Origin: Chytridium lagenaria
Lineage: Eukaryota; Chytridiomycota; Chytridiomycetes; Chytridiales; Chytridiaceae
Length of the DNA: 14,614 nt
Reading direction: 5' to 3'
NCBI GenBank assembly: GCA_025449115.1
Contig: JAHLKC010000322.1
Span: forward strand, 1 to 14,614
A model generated the notes under the pieces. It did no database searches. It was not told the DNA's origin and saw nothing but the letters and a program-made list of their open reading frames with translations. The position numbers and the translations under genes are program-made. Numbering within the stretch: the first letter of the stretch is position 1; every line of letters starts with the position of its first letter. Below are positions 1-9,388 of the stretch, in pieces.

Positions 1-898
1 CCCTTTTCCTTTCCCTATGGATGGCTACAAATGGTAGCGAACCTTTACATTTTTGGGTAATATTTTACTCTACGTTCCTTGTCCCTAGTGTTTGATCATC
101 TCTCAGCCCTGTTAATTTCTTTTTTTCATAATTTTGTCTTATTGATTGATGAGGGTAACGTGTTGCGTTCAAAAGTGTCGTTTGTATTTAAATAATTTGG
201 AGCATAAATATCACCAAGTGGCATTTCGGAATTGCTTTAGAGGCCAGGGTATATACCTGTATTAACTGGGGTAACATGCATTAAATATATGTAATAGAGG
301 AGTGATGGGTATTTGGAGGTCAAAAGATTTCATGCTGCCTTACGGAGTGCGCTGTCTGGAGTCCTGAACAAATTTGTTTATGTTTGACCGATTTTGGGAC
401 GTTTTGTCCATCGGTTTCATATTTGCCTCCAAGCGACACTTGTGCTATTGCAATTAAAATACTCTCACATATTGATGGATTATTCGTAGACGGTTCTTCC
501 ACGCGCGATTAACGGAACACATTTTATGAAGCCACTGCAACAAACAGAATCCATCAATTCAACAGCATGCCTGACCTATTCATGTTGTTAAAGAGATCCC
601 GAGATTAAATAAACACAGTTTGAGAAAGTAAAACAACAAAGCAGTACAATGCAAAAAGTATACAATTTTTTTGTGAAGGGTTTGAAGTGGTGTTGTGCTG
701 AACTGTTATAAATTAACTCTTTTTTTGGTGAGGTATTGTTGTTTTTTCTAAAAGGTTCGTGAAAACTTAACATGGGATTGAAAAAGCACGGAAAGATAAC
801 TTTTCGTACAAGTGGTAAAAAGCGAAGTAAGCCGAAACCAGACCACAAGCCAATGAAGACCTGCTGAAAGGTCTTCATCAAAAGTACAGCTGCCACTT
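1..898. other. AT-rich non-coding stretch
   Basis: I see no credible gene in this stretch. Open frames on both strands are short, start at non-ATG codons and have no coding-like composition. There are T runs and A+T-rich blocks, typical of intergenic DNA or of the 3' flank of the minus-strand gene that ends at 899. The only structured element is the hairpin at 853-878, listed separately. Confidence 0.6.
853..878 (-). other. Perfect 10-bp hairpin just past the stop codon of the 899-2107 gene
   Basis: ATGAAGACCT at 853-862 is followed by a six-base loop GCTGAA and then by its exact reverse complement AGGTCTTCAT at 869-878. It lies 20 bases downstream of the stop of the minus-strand Ser/Pro-rich gene, so it would fall in that gene's 3' untranslated region. 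Such a stem could affect mRNA stability or 3'-end formation, but a function is only inferred. The arms are not repeated elsewhere as a hairpin. Confidence 0.5.
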
Positions 899-2107
899 TT
901 ACATCAACCCAAAAGCACCGCTTGAAGCAGTCCCTTTCCCGCGCGCCGACTTCATAACGTTGGGCCGACCCGCCCATGGCACGTTTCTGCCAGTCAGGGT
1001 TAACTGACGCCAAGCAGCCGACACGCCCCCAGACGCAACCTTCCTCATCTTCTCTGACTTTCTCATCTTTTCAAGCATGGGGTGAACACCACCCGACGTG
1101 TCCATGGAATTCTTCCGCCTGCCCCTTTGCAGCAGCGTGTTGGAGGAGGAGAAGAGTGGGGATCTCGCGGTTCCCGATGGTAGTGGTTGCACGGCAAGAC
1201 CATGCTGACTGGATTCAGAGTCTTCATCGGAAGACTCTGCGTCCATGTTTGCACGTTCCTTTGCAGCGTCAAGAGCGCCAGCAGTGGCATCATCCATGTC
1301 GGTGGCACGGTGTTGCTGCTCCGAAGCAAGCTGTTTGAGGATCCGCCTGCGGGTCTTCCGACTCATGTATTGTTGGGAGCGAGCGTGGAATGGGGATTTG
1401 ATGCCGATTTTAGAGGAGGGGTTGAGAGTTGGAGAAGCTGGTGGAGAGGGGTTATGAACTTGGTCGGAGCGCACTGTGTAAACTTCTGATACGTCATCAT
1501 GGATGTGGTCTGCTTCCGAGTCGTTGGAAGAGATGAGGGCTCGAAAGAGGGAGGAGGAGGGATCGATGGCTTGAGGTGATATGGTGCCACCGTCAGAAGT
1601 GGTGTCGACTGTGCCGTTCACACCATCGTCTCCTGAGAGAATGATCCAGTTATTCTACGTCTGGGGATGGTGGGCGAAGGAGTTTCATTGTCCGCTGGTG
1701 GACTGACGGGAGTGGTATCAATTGTCGGTCTGCGTGTGTAGAGCCAGGCAAGCATGTCCAACAAGCTTTGAGTCCTTATTAAAGAAAGTTAACTGCAGGG
1801 TCTTTGACAGAGGCGGTTCAGGAGAAGAAACTTGTGTTGGACGGTTCTGTATGTATAAATGGTTAGAGTTCTGAAGGGTTGGCTTTTTGTAGGTCGTTGA
1901 GGCAAATAATATACCTTTGAAAGTGCCTCCCAATCTTTGAGGATAAATCAAATTGGCACTGCCTTATCAACGAGGCCGTAAACGAACGATGGAATCTACC
2001 GAAAAGCAGTTTCAGACACGGCAGTATCTTCAAGGTATGGACAGCGATGCCATCAACAGCAGCCACGTACCTTGACCAAGCAGATGTGGAGAAGCCAACT
2101 TCTTCCT
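899..2107 (-). CDS. Uncharacterised Ser/Pro-rich protein, 3' exons only partly resolved
   Basis: I do not recognise this protein. The last exon, about 899-1632, is open for 243 codons and ends in TAA. It encodes a Ser/Thr/Pro-rich, probably disordered tail with a basic patch (SRKTRRRILKQ), an acidic serine cluster (SSDEDSESS, a casein-kinase-2-like context) and a Lys/Arg-rich C-terminus (EKMRKSEKMRK). An upstream exon at 1915-2107 has a good donor (GTATAT at 1914) and acceptors at both sides; it encodes a more ordered segment containing YVAAVDGIAVHTLKILPCL. A 68-nt intron at 1847-1914 has branch CTAAC. Between 1846 and 1633 a Pro/Thr-rich frame (PVSPPADNETPSP) looks coding, but I could not find introns that join it cleanly to both neighbours. 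The start codon was not found; the leftward boundary is the stop codon and the rightward boundary is the last acceptor I trust. Confidence 0.45.
1216..1239. repeat. Perfect 10-bp inverted repeat inside coding sequence
   Basis: CAGAGTCTTC at 1216-1225, loop ATCG, and GAAGACTCTG at 1230-1239 form a perfect stem. It sits in the codons for the acidic serine cluster of the Ser/Pro-rich protein, where alternating Ser (TCT), Glu and Asp codons make self-complementarity easy. It is therefore probably a by-product of the protein sequence rather than a regulatory element. Confidence 0.55.
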
Positions 2108-3039
2108 CTGAAGTAATAACTTAGGAAGAGGCGTGGGTTTAAAAGATGGTCGGAGTTTCGGAGTCGTAAATTCAACCGCAAAAGGTGCCCAAATAAAAAG
2201 ATGGCTGTCGATTTGTGTGGTCTTGTGTGGTCGTGAGACTGCAGGGAAGTGTATGGCGTTAATACGACTATTTTACTATCGAATGTCAGCAAAAATGGGT
2301 AAGTGCATATGTGATGTTGTGGAATGTTCTCCAATCTAAAAGATTTGAGCCTCTCCAATACTATTCCACTTTACGAGGACACGTCGCGAGATAAGGAAAA
2401 TATCGGCCAACGTGCGCTTATCGCCACAGTTGATTGGAGATTTACGGGGTCTTGACCCGTCATATGATCGCATGTTTCAAACAAAAACCGAGCGAAACAA
2501 AAAGGGCAGTTTGTATTGATTTAACTCCAGACACTTTTCATTCCTTATCCATACATCAACCATCACTTGCTGCAATCACCTTAGCAAGCTGAAGATTCTG
2601 ACGGCCATCATTTTTTTGAGTTATATTTTTTTGCAAGTGCAAGTTAAAAAAAGCAGAACAGTTTGCTGTCCGCTTTTCTCTGCACGCCTTGAATCTCACG
2701 ATTGAATTACGCAAGAAAGAAGAAAAGAAAGTCTCTATGGCAAGATAGTAGAACCAAAATAGATTACATTTACTACCGAATAAACAAAGACCTTCAAATG
2801 TACCCTTTTCTTTTGTTAAAGCGATTCAAGAGGAAAGAGAAATGCGGAAGTAAATACGTTAAAATTGAGTAAATAATAACACAGGTGTTTTCAGAGATTT
2901 ACGGCGTGCTAATACATACATACATATAGAAGTTATTAAAAGTATAAAAACAGGGGTGACATTAAAGAATATGAAGTTGGGGAGAATAAACACTGAAAAC
3001 CAATTTCACGGTTTCGTTCTCAGAACAACGCAAAAGATG
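2108..3039. other. AT-rich stretch, no gene resolved
   Basis: Upstream exons and the promoter of the minus-strand 899-2107 gene should lie here, but no frame is convincingly coding; the open frame at 2053-2358 on the minus strand has no coding-like composition. The rest is A-rich, with several A or T runs of six to seven bases and a short ATAC/ACAT microsatellite at about 2912-2926. The 3' flank of the membrane-protein gene ending at 3040 is also here. I see no RNA gene. Confidence 0.5.
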
Positions 3040-4097
3040 TTACTGGTCTGAAGAAAGAAGTCCCACGCAAACCTCTTCTTTCCAGATTCTCGCATCCGCC
3101 ACGGAATACCCCAAAGCAGAGAAGAGTCGAGAATCATCGAAAAACTCGTCTTTTAAACCCTCCTCACTTTCTACGAACAACAACCCATTCCCGTTCTCGC
3201 CAAACTCATTGACGCCCTTCTCCAAGCACACGCCCCCCTTCTTCCACCCGTTTCTATGGACAACAGGAAACACCGCCTCCCTCAAGACCTCCATCGCCCA
3301 CACCATCATAAACGTCACTATAATCATCCCGATCCCCTCCATCGTGGGGCCCCACAAGTCCCCGGGCACATCACAGGAGCTTTCCACGTCATCACCATGA
3401 ACTTTGCGTAATGCACCAAATAGCTCATGGCCAAGACCCCTGCGAATCCGATACTGAAAAGACGCCACGACACAGTCCATCTTGATAACATTATTTCAAC
3501 TGCGACGCCTAATGCGCAGAGGTAGAAGTCGATGGGGAGGGGAGAGAGCTGGCGAAGGCATGGAGGTTGCGAGCGAGATAAGTTGAGAAGAGAGAGGCGA
3601 GGAGCGTGGTCATGGTGAAGGTGTGGAGACACCATAGAGTGAGGTGAGTGAAGGCGCCGAGAGTTTTCATATGGTTTGATTGACGGGTTTGTTGAATGTC
3701 GTGAAGAATGAGAAGCTATTAAAGAGAATCATCATCAGCTGTGCATACAAAACAAGTATTGAAGCATGGACCAAGCACTAAACATCATAATATCAACACA
3801 TAAACTCACCACCAGATAAAACACCAACGCCAGCCCAAAAGTATCCGTCTCTTTCTCATCAACCTTCCCCAGAACAGGATACATCAACATCCCCAGTTTC
3901 GGCATATCCCCACTCAACCCTCTCAAGCACCAAGAATACACCAAGAGGATCACTACAACAGACCTCGCTGCAAACAGGCATGCACGGGCTTGTCGGCCCG
4001 CCAAGCGAGTAAGAAATCCGGAGGCACCGATGGGGAGAACAGTGTCATATCGGAGTGAGACGAGGAAGCTTGAGGCGAGGGTTTCGAGAGCTTCCAT
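3040..4097 (-). CDS. Multi-pass membrane protein of unknown family, frame interrupted
   Basis: I do not recognise the family. Exon 1, 3810-4097, starts at the ATG at 4097 and encodes 96 residues with one hydrophobic helix (around RSVVVILLVYSW) and the start of a second. A strong donor GTGAGT at 3809 and the acceptor TTTAATAG at 3718-3716 define a 94-nt phase-0 intron; splicing extends the second helix as FYLV-LLIL. Exon 2, from 3715, carries a third helix near LTLWCLHTFTMTTLLASLF, but its frame hits TAG at 3511-3509. Hydrophobic coding-like sequence resumes in a second frame from about 3540 (FYLCALGVAVEIML, then FAGVLAMSYLVHYAKF), and in a third frame (MEGIGMIIVTFMMVWAMEV) that ends with TAA at 3040-3042. 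About six helices in total and a short charged C-terminal tail are likely. The frame changes may be unrecognised introns, indels or sequence errors. Confidence 0.5.
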
Positions 4098-4374
4098 TGT
4101 GTGAGGAATTTGAAGGTCTCAATGTTTGTGTTTTGACGTCTTTGCAAAATCGGAGGTCCGAAATTAAGACATGGCTTTAGGACGAGCTATATAGCATTCA
4201 AAGCCCGCTAACCTAACACCATCAAGGCCAAGGCAAGCTGAAATCGGCGGGTGAAAACGCAGTAGAATCTTAAATCACGGAGATAAAATACATATGTATA
4301 TTCAAAACAACGTAACAGTTAATGTAAAACAACATGTTAAAACAAAGCAAGCGTGTGAAGGAGGCGGGTGTAAT

Positions 4375-6204
4375 TTAAACGCTGAGGGATGGCTCAAAAA
4401 TCCTGTGAGCCCCGTCGCAATTGTTGGCATTCGTATCGAGGTCCATCATGTAGCATATAAAGGTGGCATCAACCCTACATAAAGTAAGAATTAGGTTACA
4501 TCATAAAAAAGGATTAGATACTCACGTATGCTGCAATACGTGACTAATGAACCTCAGCACATAAAATGGAATCACAACCCCCACAACCCCCACCACATAA
4601 GCAAACGGACTCGTCAACCCCCTCGCCGCATAGAAAAACGTGATCGCACCTACACACGAAGCAGCCGTGAGTGAACCTAATGTTAACACAACTCGAGTGA
4701 GAGTTGATGTGGTGAGTCCAAACACGAGGTTACGTCGAAAGAGTCGTGTGCAGAGAACACCAGATCGGACTAGGGAGTGGCCGGTGAGGCCAGAGTAGAG
4801 GAGAGTCATGGAAGTGATGGTGTCGAGGGTGTAGGAGGTGCAGGAAAGGCATGCATCAATGAGGAGGAGAAGGGCATTAGAGCCGCGAGAATTCTATGTA
4901 TGCGTAAGAGACAAGGAATTAATCGCACCGTTATCTTATAAGTGTTAAGTGTGATACCCACCTTCCTCACATACTTCACAAACGCCTGCAAAGTCTGCAC
5001 AGACGCCAACACCAACGCCGAAAAACAGACCGTCCCAAATCCTGTCGTAAGTGCCGCTTTCAAATTCCTCACAGTTTGATCAACCTCATAAGTCTCATCC
5101 ACATTCCTTTTAAAATACCACTGCCCCACAACTCCCGAAATCGTAACCTTTTCGATCCCCTGCAGGACCGCGGATGTCCAGAAATGCATAAACACAAAAA
5201 ATGCGACTGCTGTGCGGGTCGACATAGGGATTGGGTAGATGGGGTGGACGAGGAAGAGGTGGGAGAAAGCGAGGAGCCAGAGGAGGGCGAAGGACATGTA
5301 GAGGAGCATGAGGATGATGGAGAGGATGAATATGGTGGGGTTTTCCCAAAGAATTTGGCAGGATAGCTGAAAAAGATATTAGCTCGGCAAAAAGGAATGG
5401 TCGTAAACAAGCAGAGGGTCTACCTGAAGAATCTCAATAGTATGATCAATCTGCCTCCGCCGCTTAAATAAATATACAATCGATCCCATCGCTGTCATAA
5501 GAAATGAAATGGCCACTCCTATCATACTATAAGCCGAAATTATAAATTATTAACTCCAAATAATCCATTCTAATACCATATCACACATGAAAAAAAGTCC
5601 TTACATGTTATACTGACTCCCAAGATACGCCGGATCCTCTCTTTTCCCCAACACCGAGTCCGTTAAAATAAAACTAAACAGCCCAAGGCTCACAACGGGT
5701 ATGGCAATAATCGTCGCCCAAACAATCGGCTAGTCGACATTATCAGGAATTTCCATAAAAGAAACGTGCATACCTTTACAAACGCCGACATGAACAATAT
5801 CCACAACGTCCCCGCCCCAATCGACGCCGCCGTCACCCCCACAATCAAACCCGAACTATTCCGTAATGCCATATAAATCGCTCCACTCATCCCCCCCTCA
5901 TTCGCATGATCCGCTCTCGCAAGGGTGCTAGAACCCGTTACTACCAACAATGCAAACGCCCCTAAAAATAGGGTAGAGAATAGGGTATCCTGGTAACGTC
6001 GGTTTTCGGGATCGATAAACCGAGGTGGTGAAGAGGGTAGACCCGTTGCCTGAGAGCTGGTTACAGACGAAAGGGGGTGGAGGACATACCTCATCTTCGG
6101 TTTCAGAATCGCTGTAGGAGGAGGGGAAAGCGTCTCTGTAGATGTCGCCTTGGGGAGGTGGGCGACCTTGTTGAGGTATCGCCTAAGAGAGGAGATGACT
6201 CCAT
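4375..6204 (-). CDS. Choline-transporter-like (CTL/Pns1, SLC44-type) membrane protein, eight exons
   Basis: Spliced exons 6167-6204, 6090-6111, 5774-6049, 5605-5729, 5424-5526, 4962-5366, 4526-4893 and 4375-4474 give exactly 479 codons including the stop (478 residues). All introns are GT-AG, 40-78 nt, and every phase matches. The family (Pfam Choline_transpo, SLC44/Pns1) comprises plasma-membrane or organelle proteins with about ten helices; animal members carry choline or ethanolamine, while yeast Pns1 has no firmly known substrate. Evidence: an acidic cytosolic N-terminus (DSETEDE, residues 14-20); helices at about 42-62, 85-135, 154-175, 198-225, 240-260, 296-318 and 390-440; the segment around residues 251-273 (SAVLQGIEKVT, GQWYF), which matches the family's conserved core; and a C-terminal VDATFICYMMDLD resembling the family's VDTLFLC-E-DLE ending. 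The ATG at 6204 is the only upstream ATG for some 270 bases and reads MESSPLLG. The next gene on the same strand starts 277 bases beyond its stop. Confidence 0.88.
6090..6111 (-). other. 22-nt microexon of the CTL gene
   Basis: This exon is bounded by a pyrimidine-rich acceptor (CTCCTCCTACAG, ending at 6112) and a consensus donor GTATGT at 6089. It encodes the acidic DSETEDE motif. Including it keeps the frame from the ATG at 6204 into the transporter body. An alternative acceptor at 6183-6185 would lengthen the exon but leave it without a start codon. Confidence 0.65.
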
Positions 6205-6786
6205 AGACAGCGTTAAATTGGAGTTTATCGTATTCCTTCAGAGGTTTTGATGGGTGAATCGATTAAATTCAGGGATTATCCTCAAAGACTTGCGTAGTGT
6301 ACAGCAAGTCCTTTTGTTCTCTTCGTCCTCTTCCCTCAGAAGTTGTGCAGACTATGTGATGAGGGCGATAACGAACGATGAGCGATGAAGAGGATGGTGG
6401 CCAAGCTCACTTTTAACCCTTTAATTGTTGAAAGTTGTGCAAATCCAAATGGGACTTTCCGAAGCTGTCGTTTGTTTACCCTCGAGTTCCAAAAGCAACG
6501 ACAGTGGGACACTTCCCTCTTTTTTGTTTACTCCAAACTGCGTGAAGACGTGGACGGATTTGTTGAAAAAGTGGTAATCGGCATAATAAACAGCATAGAC
6601 AGAACAACACCAATATGCAGAAAAGCTCAAGATTAAAAACACAACTTTGAACAATTAAAAAACAAGTCGGTATGAGTAAGTGAACATTTCACTGCCCTCA
6701 AAAATGGCTCCCAAAATCACAATAAATCATAAGGCAGGCCAATTAAATACAAAAAGTTGGGCTGCCATCAAACCCCAAACCCTTCA
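6205..6786. other. Intergenic: CTL promoter and bZIP 3' flank
   Basis: This lies between the start of the CTL gene and the end of the bZIP gene, both on the minus strand. It should contain the CTL promoter and leader and the 3' untranslated region of the bZIP gene. No ATG occurs on the minus strand from 6205 to at least 6480, which supports the CTL start chosen. A plus-strand 83-codon ATG frame at 6385-6636 is present but has no recognisable features. Confidence 0.5.
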
Positions 6787-9181
6787 TCACAAGGTATCGT
6801 TCAACGTCACAAGTCGCGCACCAACAACCTCAATATCAAGCTGCAAGAAGGATCCTCCCTTCCGCACTTGACGGCCTCCCTCCTCATTTTCTCGCTTCGC
6901 TTCACCCTTCAACCATTTACCAAATTCTTGCTCCAAATCCCCGTGTCCCCACGACAACGGGTCAAGAAGCTCGTCACCATGCCCGGACTCGTGAGAATGT
7001 TCCGCCATGTCGTTGGTAGGTAGGTTAGCGATGAGAGACAATATAGGTCCTTCACGCCTGTTGGGGCAGAATCGAGATGGGAAGAGTTGCGTGCCGGGTG
7101 CCAAAGTTGCGCCAGCCAAAGATTCGCTGAGTTCGGTGGGCGTCGCGACCACTTCCACCAATCCGTTTTCGTCCTTCGACGGAAGTATAACCGGTGTCTC
7201 GGCGCGAAGGGTCGCAAGGTAATCCTCCACAACAACAGGAAGTTGATGATGGTCGCCCGCAGAGACAGGGATAAGATCCTTCCCAGCCGGAACCAAATGC
7301 GGCCCAACCCTCCGGAAAACCTCCTCGGATCCATGCTTGAGCGGAACCATCACCTTCTCAGCCCGTGCAGTACGACCCTGATCAAGCAAGCTCCGAAGCC
7401 ACTCCAAACGTCCTTTTGCCACATCCGACAATCCTTTCTCCGCAGACAGGGTTGCAAGTACCTCCGAAAGGTTGACAATGGGGATAGCAAGTGAGTTTTG
7501 GATGGCCTCCGATGCCGGCGAGGCGATAGCGGCATTAGAGGAAGTCAGCACGAATGAATTTTGGTTCACATCAGGGAGCTGGATGCGATCAAAGGAAAGG
7601 GGGTTGACGCCGTCCACCAGTGCGATATCGCGATGGACACCAGGAAGAAGAAGAGGCGCTGGTGATGCGTCGATGCGTGGAACTGCGGGACGAGAACTTA
7701 ATATCGTATCAAAAGCTTTCGCTGACCTTTTTTTTAGCGTTAGTTGTGCAACAATACGAATACAAATGAGCATGCACAGCCTATCGTACGAAGAAAACTT
7801 ACCATGAGGAAGAAATAGAGGGGTTTGCAGGGTTTCCGATAAGTGTAGTTGGAGGCGTTGCACTCGGAATGTAAAGAGGAAAAAGGAAAACATGAAGACC
7901 TTTCGCATCAGAGGGTAAGTAAAAAGCTAATGGTTATACCACTGCAAAGCAAACTAACCATAAACACGGTGCCAAGCGGTTTTGCTTTAAGGACTTCCCA
8001 CCAAAAAACACATCCTTTCTAGCCCGTTTAATTCCACTTTCTTCCAACATCTCACCAGGGGACGACATCAGTGATGGCAATTGCAACGACGTCGCCTGAG
8101 TCGCTAAAATTGAAGCAACTCCAGCACCAGTAGCTTTACTACCCGCCCCTAATGCGGCCCTCAACGTCGCATTCTCTTGCGTTAATTTGATATTTAAACC
8201 CTCCAATTCAATAACTCGCGCCCGCAAGTCATCATTCTCAGTAATGAGAGCCTGTGCATGGGTCTCTAGAGACGCAAGGTGTTCCCGTTTGCGTTTCCGT
8301 GACTGATCAGCGGCTTCCCTATTTTTCACCATACGTTCTTGACGCTTTGTAAGAGTAGCGGGGACAGGTTGTGAGGCGGGTTGAAGGGGAGGCGCAGCGG
8401 ATGTTCTAGTGCTATGGAGGGTAGCTGGGGTGGCGAGTGGAGTTGTAGCGGGGTTAACAAAAACAATGTGAGAATCCGAGTCGCTCTCGGATTTGATGTT
8501 GGGTAATGGTGGTGATGAAAGCTTGTGTGGCAGCTGCATGGGCAAAGGAGTAGTCGAATTCACGGTGGACTCTTGCATTGCTTGGACTTCTGACTTTTTC
8601 TTGCGGCCGGGCTTCCGTCTTATGGGTTCCGACAAAAGTTGTTGACAGGCATTTGCGGTATCGGATCGAAGCATTTTAACAAGATCGTCAGAGGCTTTTG
8701 ACGGAGCAGACATTGCAGACGGTAGAGGCGTGATGGGTGCTATCCAAGATATAGGCCCGAGCAAGGTTGTAGTCAAATCCACATCCGTGGCGTCAAGCAG
8801 ATCCGATGGTTGACAAAAGTTGGCGATGAAGGGTTCGGCGGGTGATGGTGGAAAGTGTCCGACTAAAGACGATTCCAATTTAACGAAAGATCCATCCATA
8901 CCCATGGAAGATGGCATTGGGGAGTAGGTGGAATGTGGAGGTGATAGGAAGGATTTGGCGTCAAGTTCGGAATCTGATGATGGACCTGGGCTTGAGCCAC
9001 CGGCAGAGCTAAAGGCGGGGGTAGATATTGTTGGTGTAGCCATGCCCGAGGAAGATGCAATCAGGGTAGAGTCCTCTTCATTAGTAATCGTAGAATCCTC
9101 TGCATCTCCAAAGTCGACAAAAGAGGAAAACAACGCTGTCTCTTCTCTCCGCAGAATCTCGTCGTCATGTAGGTTGCTCAT
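6787..9181 (-). CDS. Membrane-tethered bZIP transcription factor, ATF6-like
   Basis: Three exons, 7940-9181, 7803-7899 and 6787-7721, give 758 codons including TGA (757 residues). Residues 1-275 are acidic and Ser/Pro-rich, a likely activation region, with a basic stretch RRKPGRKKK at 188-196. Residues 279-302 are the basic region, with the bZIP invariants N287 and R295; KRQERMVKNRE and QSRKRKRE closely resemble the ATF6 basic region as I know it. A leucine zipper follows at about 304-343. Residues 403-425 are an uninterrupted hydrophobic helix that exists only after splicing out intron 7900-7939. The C-terminal 330 residues would lie in the ER lumen; they have sequons NLS (530) and NDT (754), and end in FLQLDIEVVGARLV, resembling ATF6's QIDC-VMDTRI segment. 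By analogy, ER stress would release the nuclear half by site-1/site-2 proteolysis; RLQL at 429-432 fits an RxxL site-1 motif but sits very close to the membrane. Class call is firm; the ER-stress role is inferred. Confidence 0.82.
7722..7802 (-). other. 81-nt in-frame intron in the lumenal part of the bZIP gene
   Basis: The donor is GTAAGT at 7802, the branch is ACTAAC and the acceptor GGTCAG ends at 7722. The length is a multiple of three and the intron has no in-frame stop, so it could be read as coding; the consensus splice sites and branch argue that it is removed. Retention would insert 27 mostly hydrophobic residues. Confidence 0.75.
7900..7939 (-). other. 40-nt intron inside the membrane-anchor codons of the bZIP gene
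   Basis: The donor is GTATAA at 7939, the likely branch is CTGAT and the acceptor is GCGAAAG ending at 7900. It is phase 0 and joins GTG to GTC, fusing LAPCLWLVCFAV to VFMFSFFLFTF. The AAG acceptor is unusual, but this genome uses the same CTGAT...AAAG arrangement in a 38-nt NAA15 intron at 13847-13884, whose boundaries are fixed by protein homology. Without splicing, translation stops at 7934-7936. Confidence 0.7.
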
Positions 9182-9331
9182 TCCAACGACGGAAACACAG
9201 AGGTAAAGTCGATAGCTGCGTGAGAACTAGTGAAGCCTTTAGAAGCTTTGTAGAAGAAATTCAGTGTCGCTGGAGGCGATGGAGATGGTGGGGGTGCACG
9301 CTGTTGATTGTATAGTTGTGAAGACAAGCCC

Positions 9332-9388
9332 TCAGCTCATGAGATCTTTGAGAAAAGAAAACAAGAGAAAATTTCCGTGACTTTCCAT
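9332..9388 (-). promoter_or_regulatory. Candidate upstream ORF in the bZIP leader
   Basis: An 18-codon ATG-initiated frame (MESHGNFLLFSFLKDLMS) ends in TGA 150 bases before the bZIP start codon, with no other ATG in between. If transcription begins upstream of 9388 it would be translated first and could tune bZIP translation, as uORFs do for stress bZIPs such as GCN4 and ATF4. The transcription start is unknown. Confidence 0.4.

Noticed and set aside
899..1489. Overlapping frames on both strands, including plus-strand 976-1338 and 1187-1489
   Set aside because: Composition fits the 240-codon minus-strand frame best; the others have no upstream signals and look like shadows.
2053..2358. 101-codon minus-strand frame upstream of the 1915-2107 exon
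   Set aside because: Composition is not coding-like; the exon reads better in another frame from the acceptor at 2108-2110.
2912..2926. ACAT microsatellite
   Set aside because: Only about four units; too short to be of note in AT-rich intergenic DNA.
5069..5410. Several open frames on both strands with Ser/Pro/His-rich or Glu-rich translations
   Set aside because: They are shadows of CTL exon 4962-5366, which has the family's conserved core in another frame.
6385..6636. Plus-strand 83-codon ATG frame between the CTL and bZIP genes
   Set aside because: No domain, signal peptide or coding-like composition; it overlaps the expected CTL promoter and could arise by chance.
7007..7807. Plus-strand open frames of 70-135 codons
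   Set aside because: They lie opposite the lumenal-domain exon of the bZIP gene, with no independent support.
7936..7962. Possible Ire1-type unconventional (HAC1/XBP1-like) intron in the bZIP gene
   Set aside because: TTTGCAGTGG partly resembles one Ire1 site, but no paired CNGCNG loops are visible, and an ordinary 40-nt intron explains the frame.
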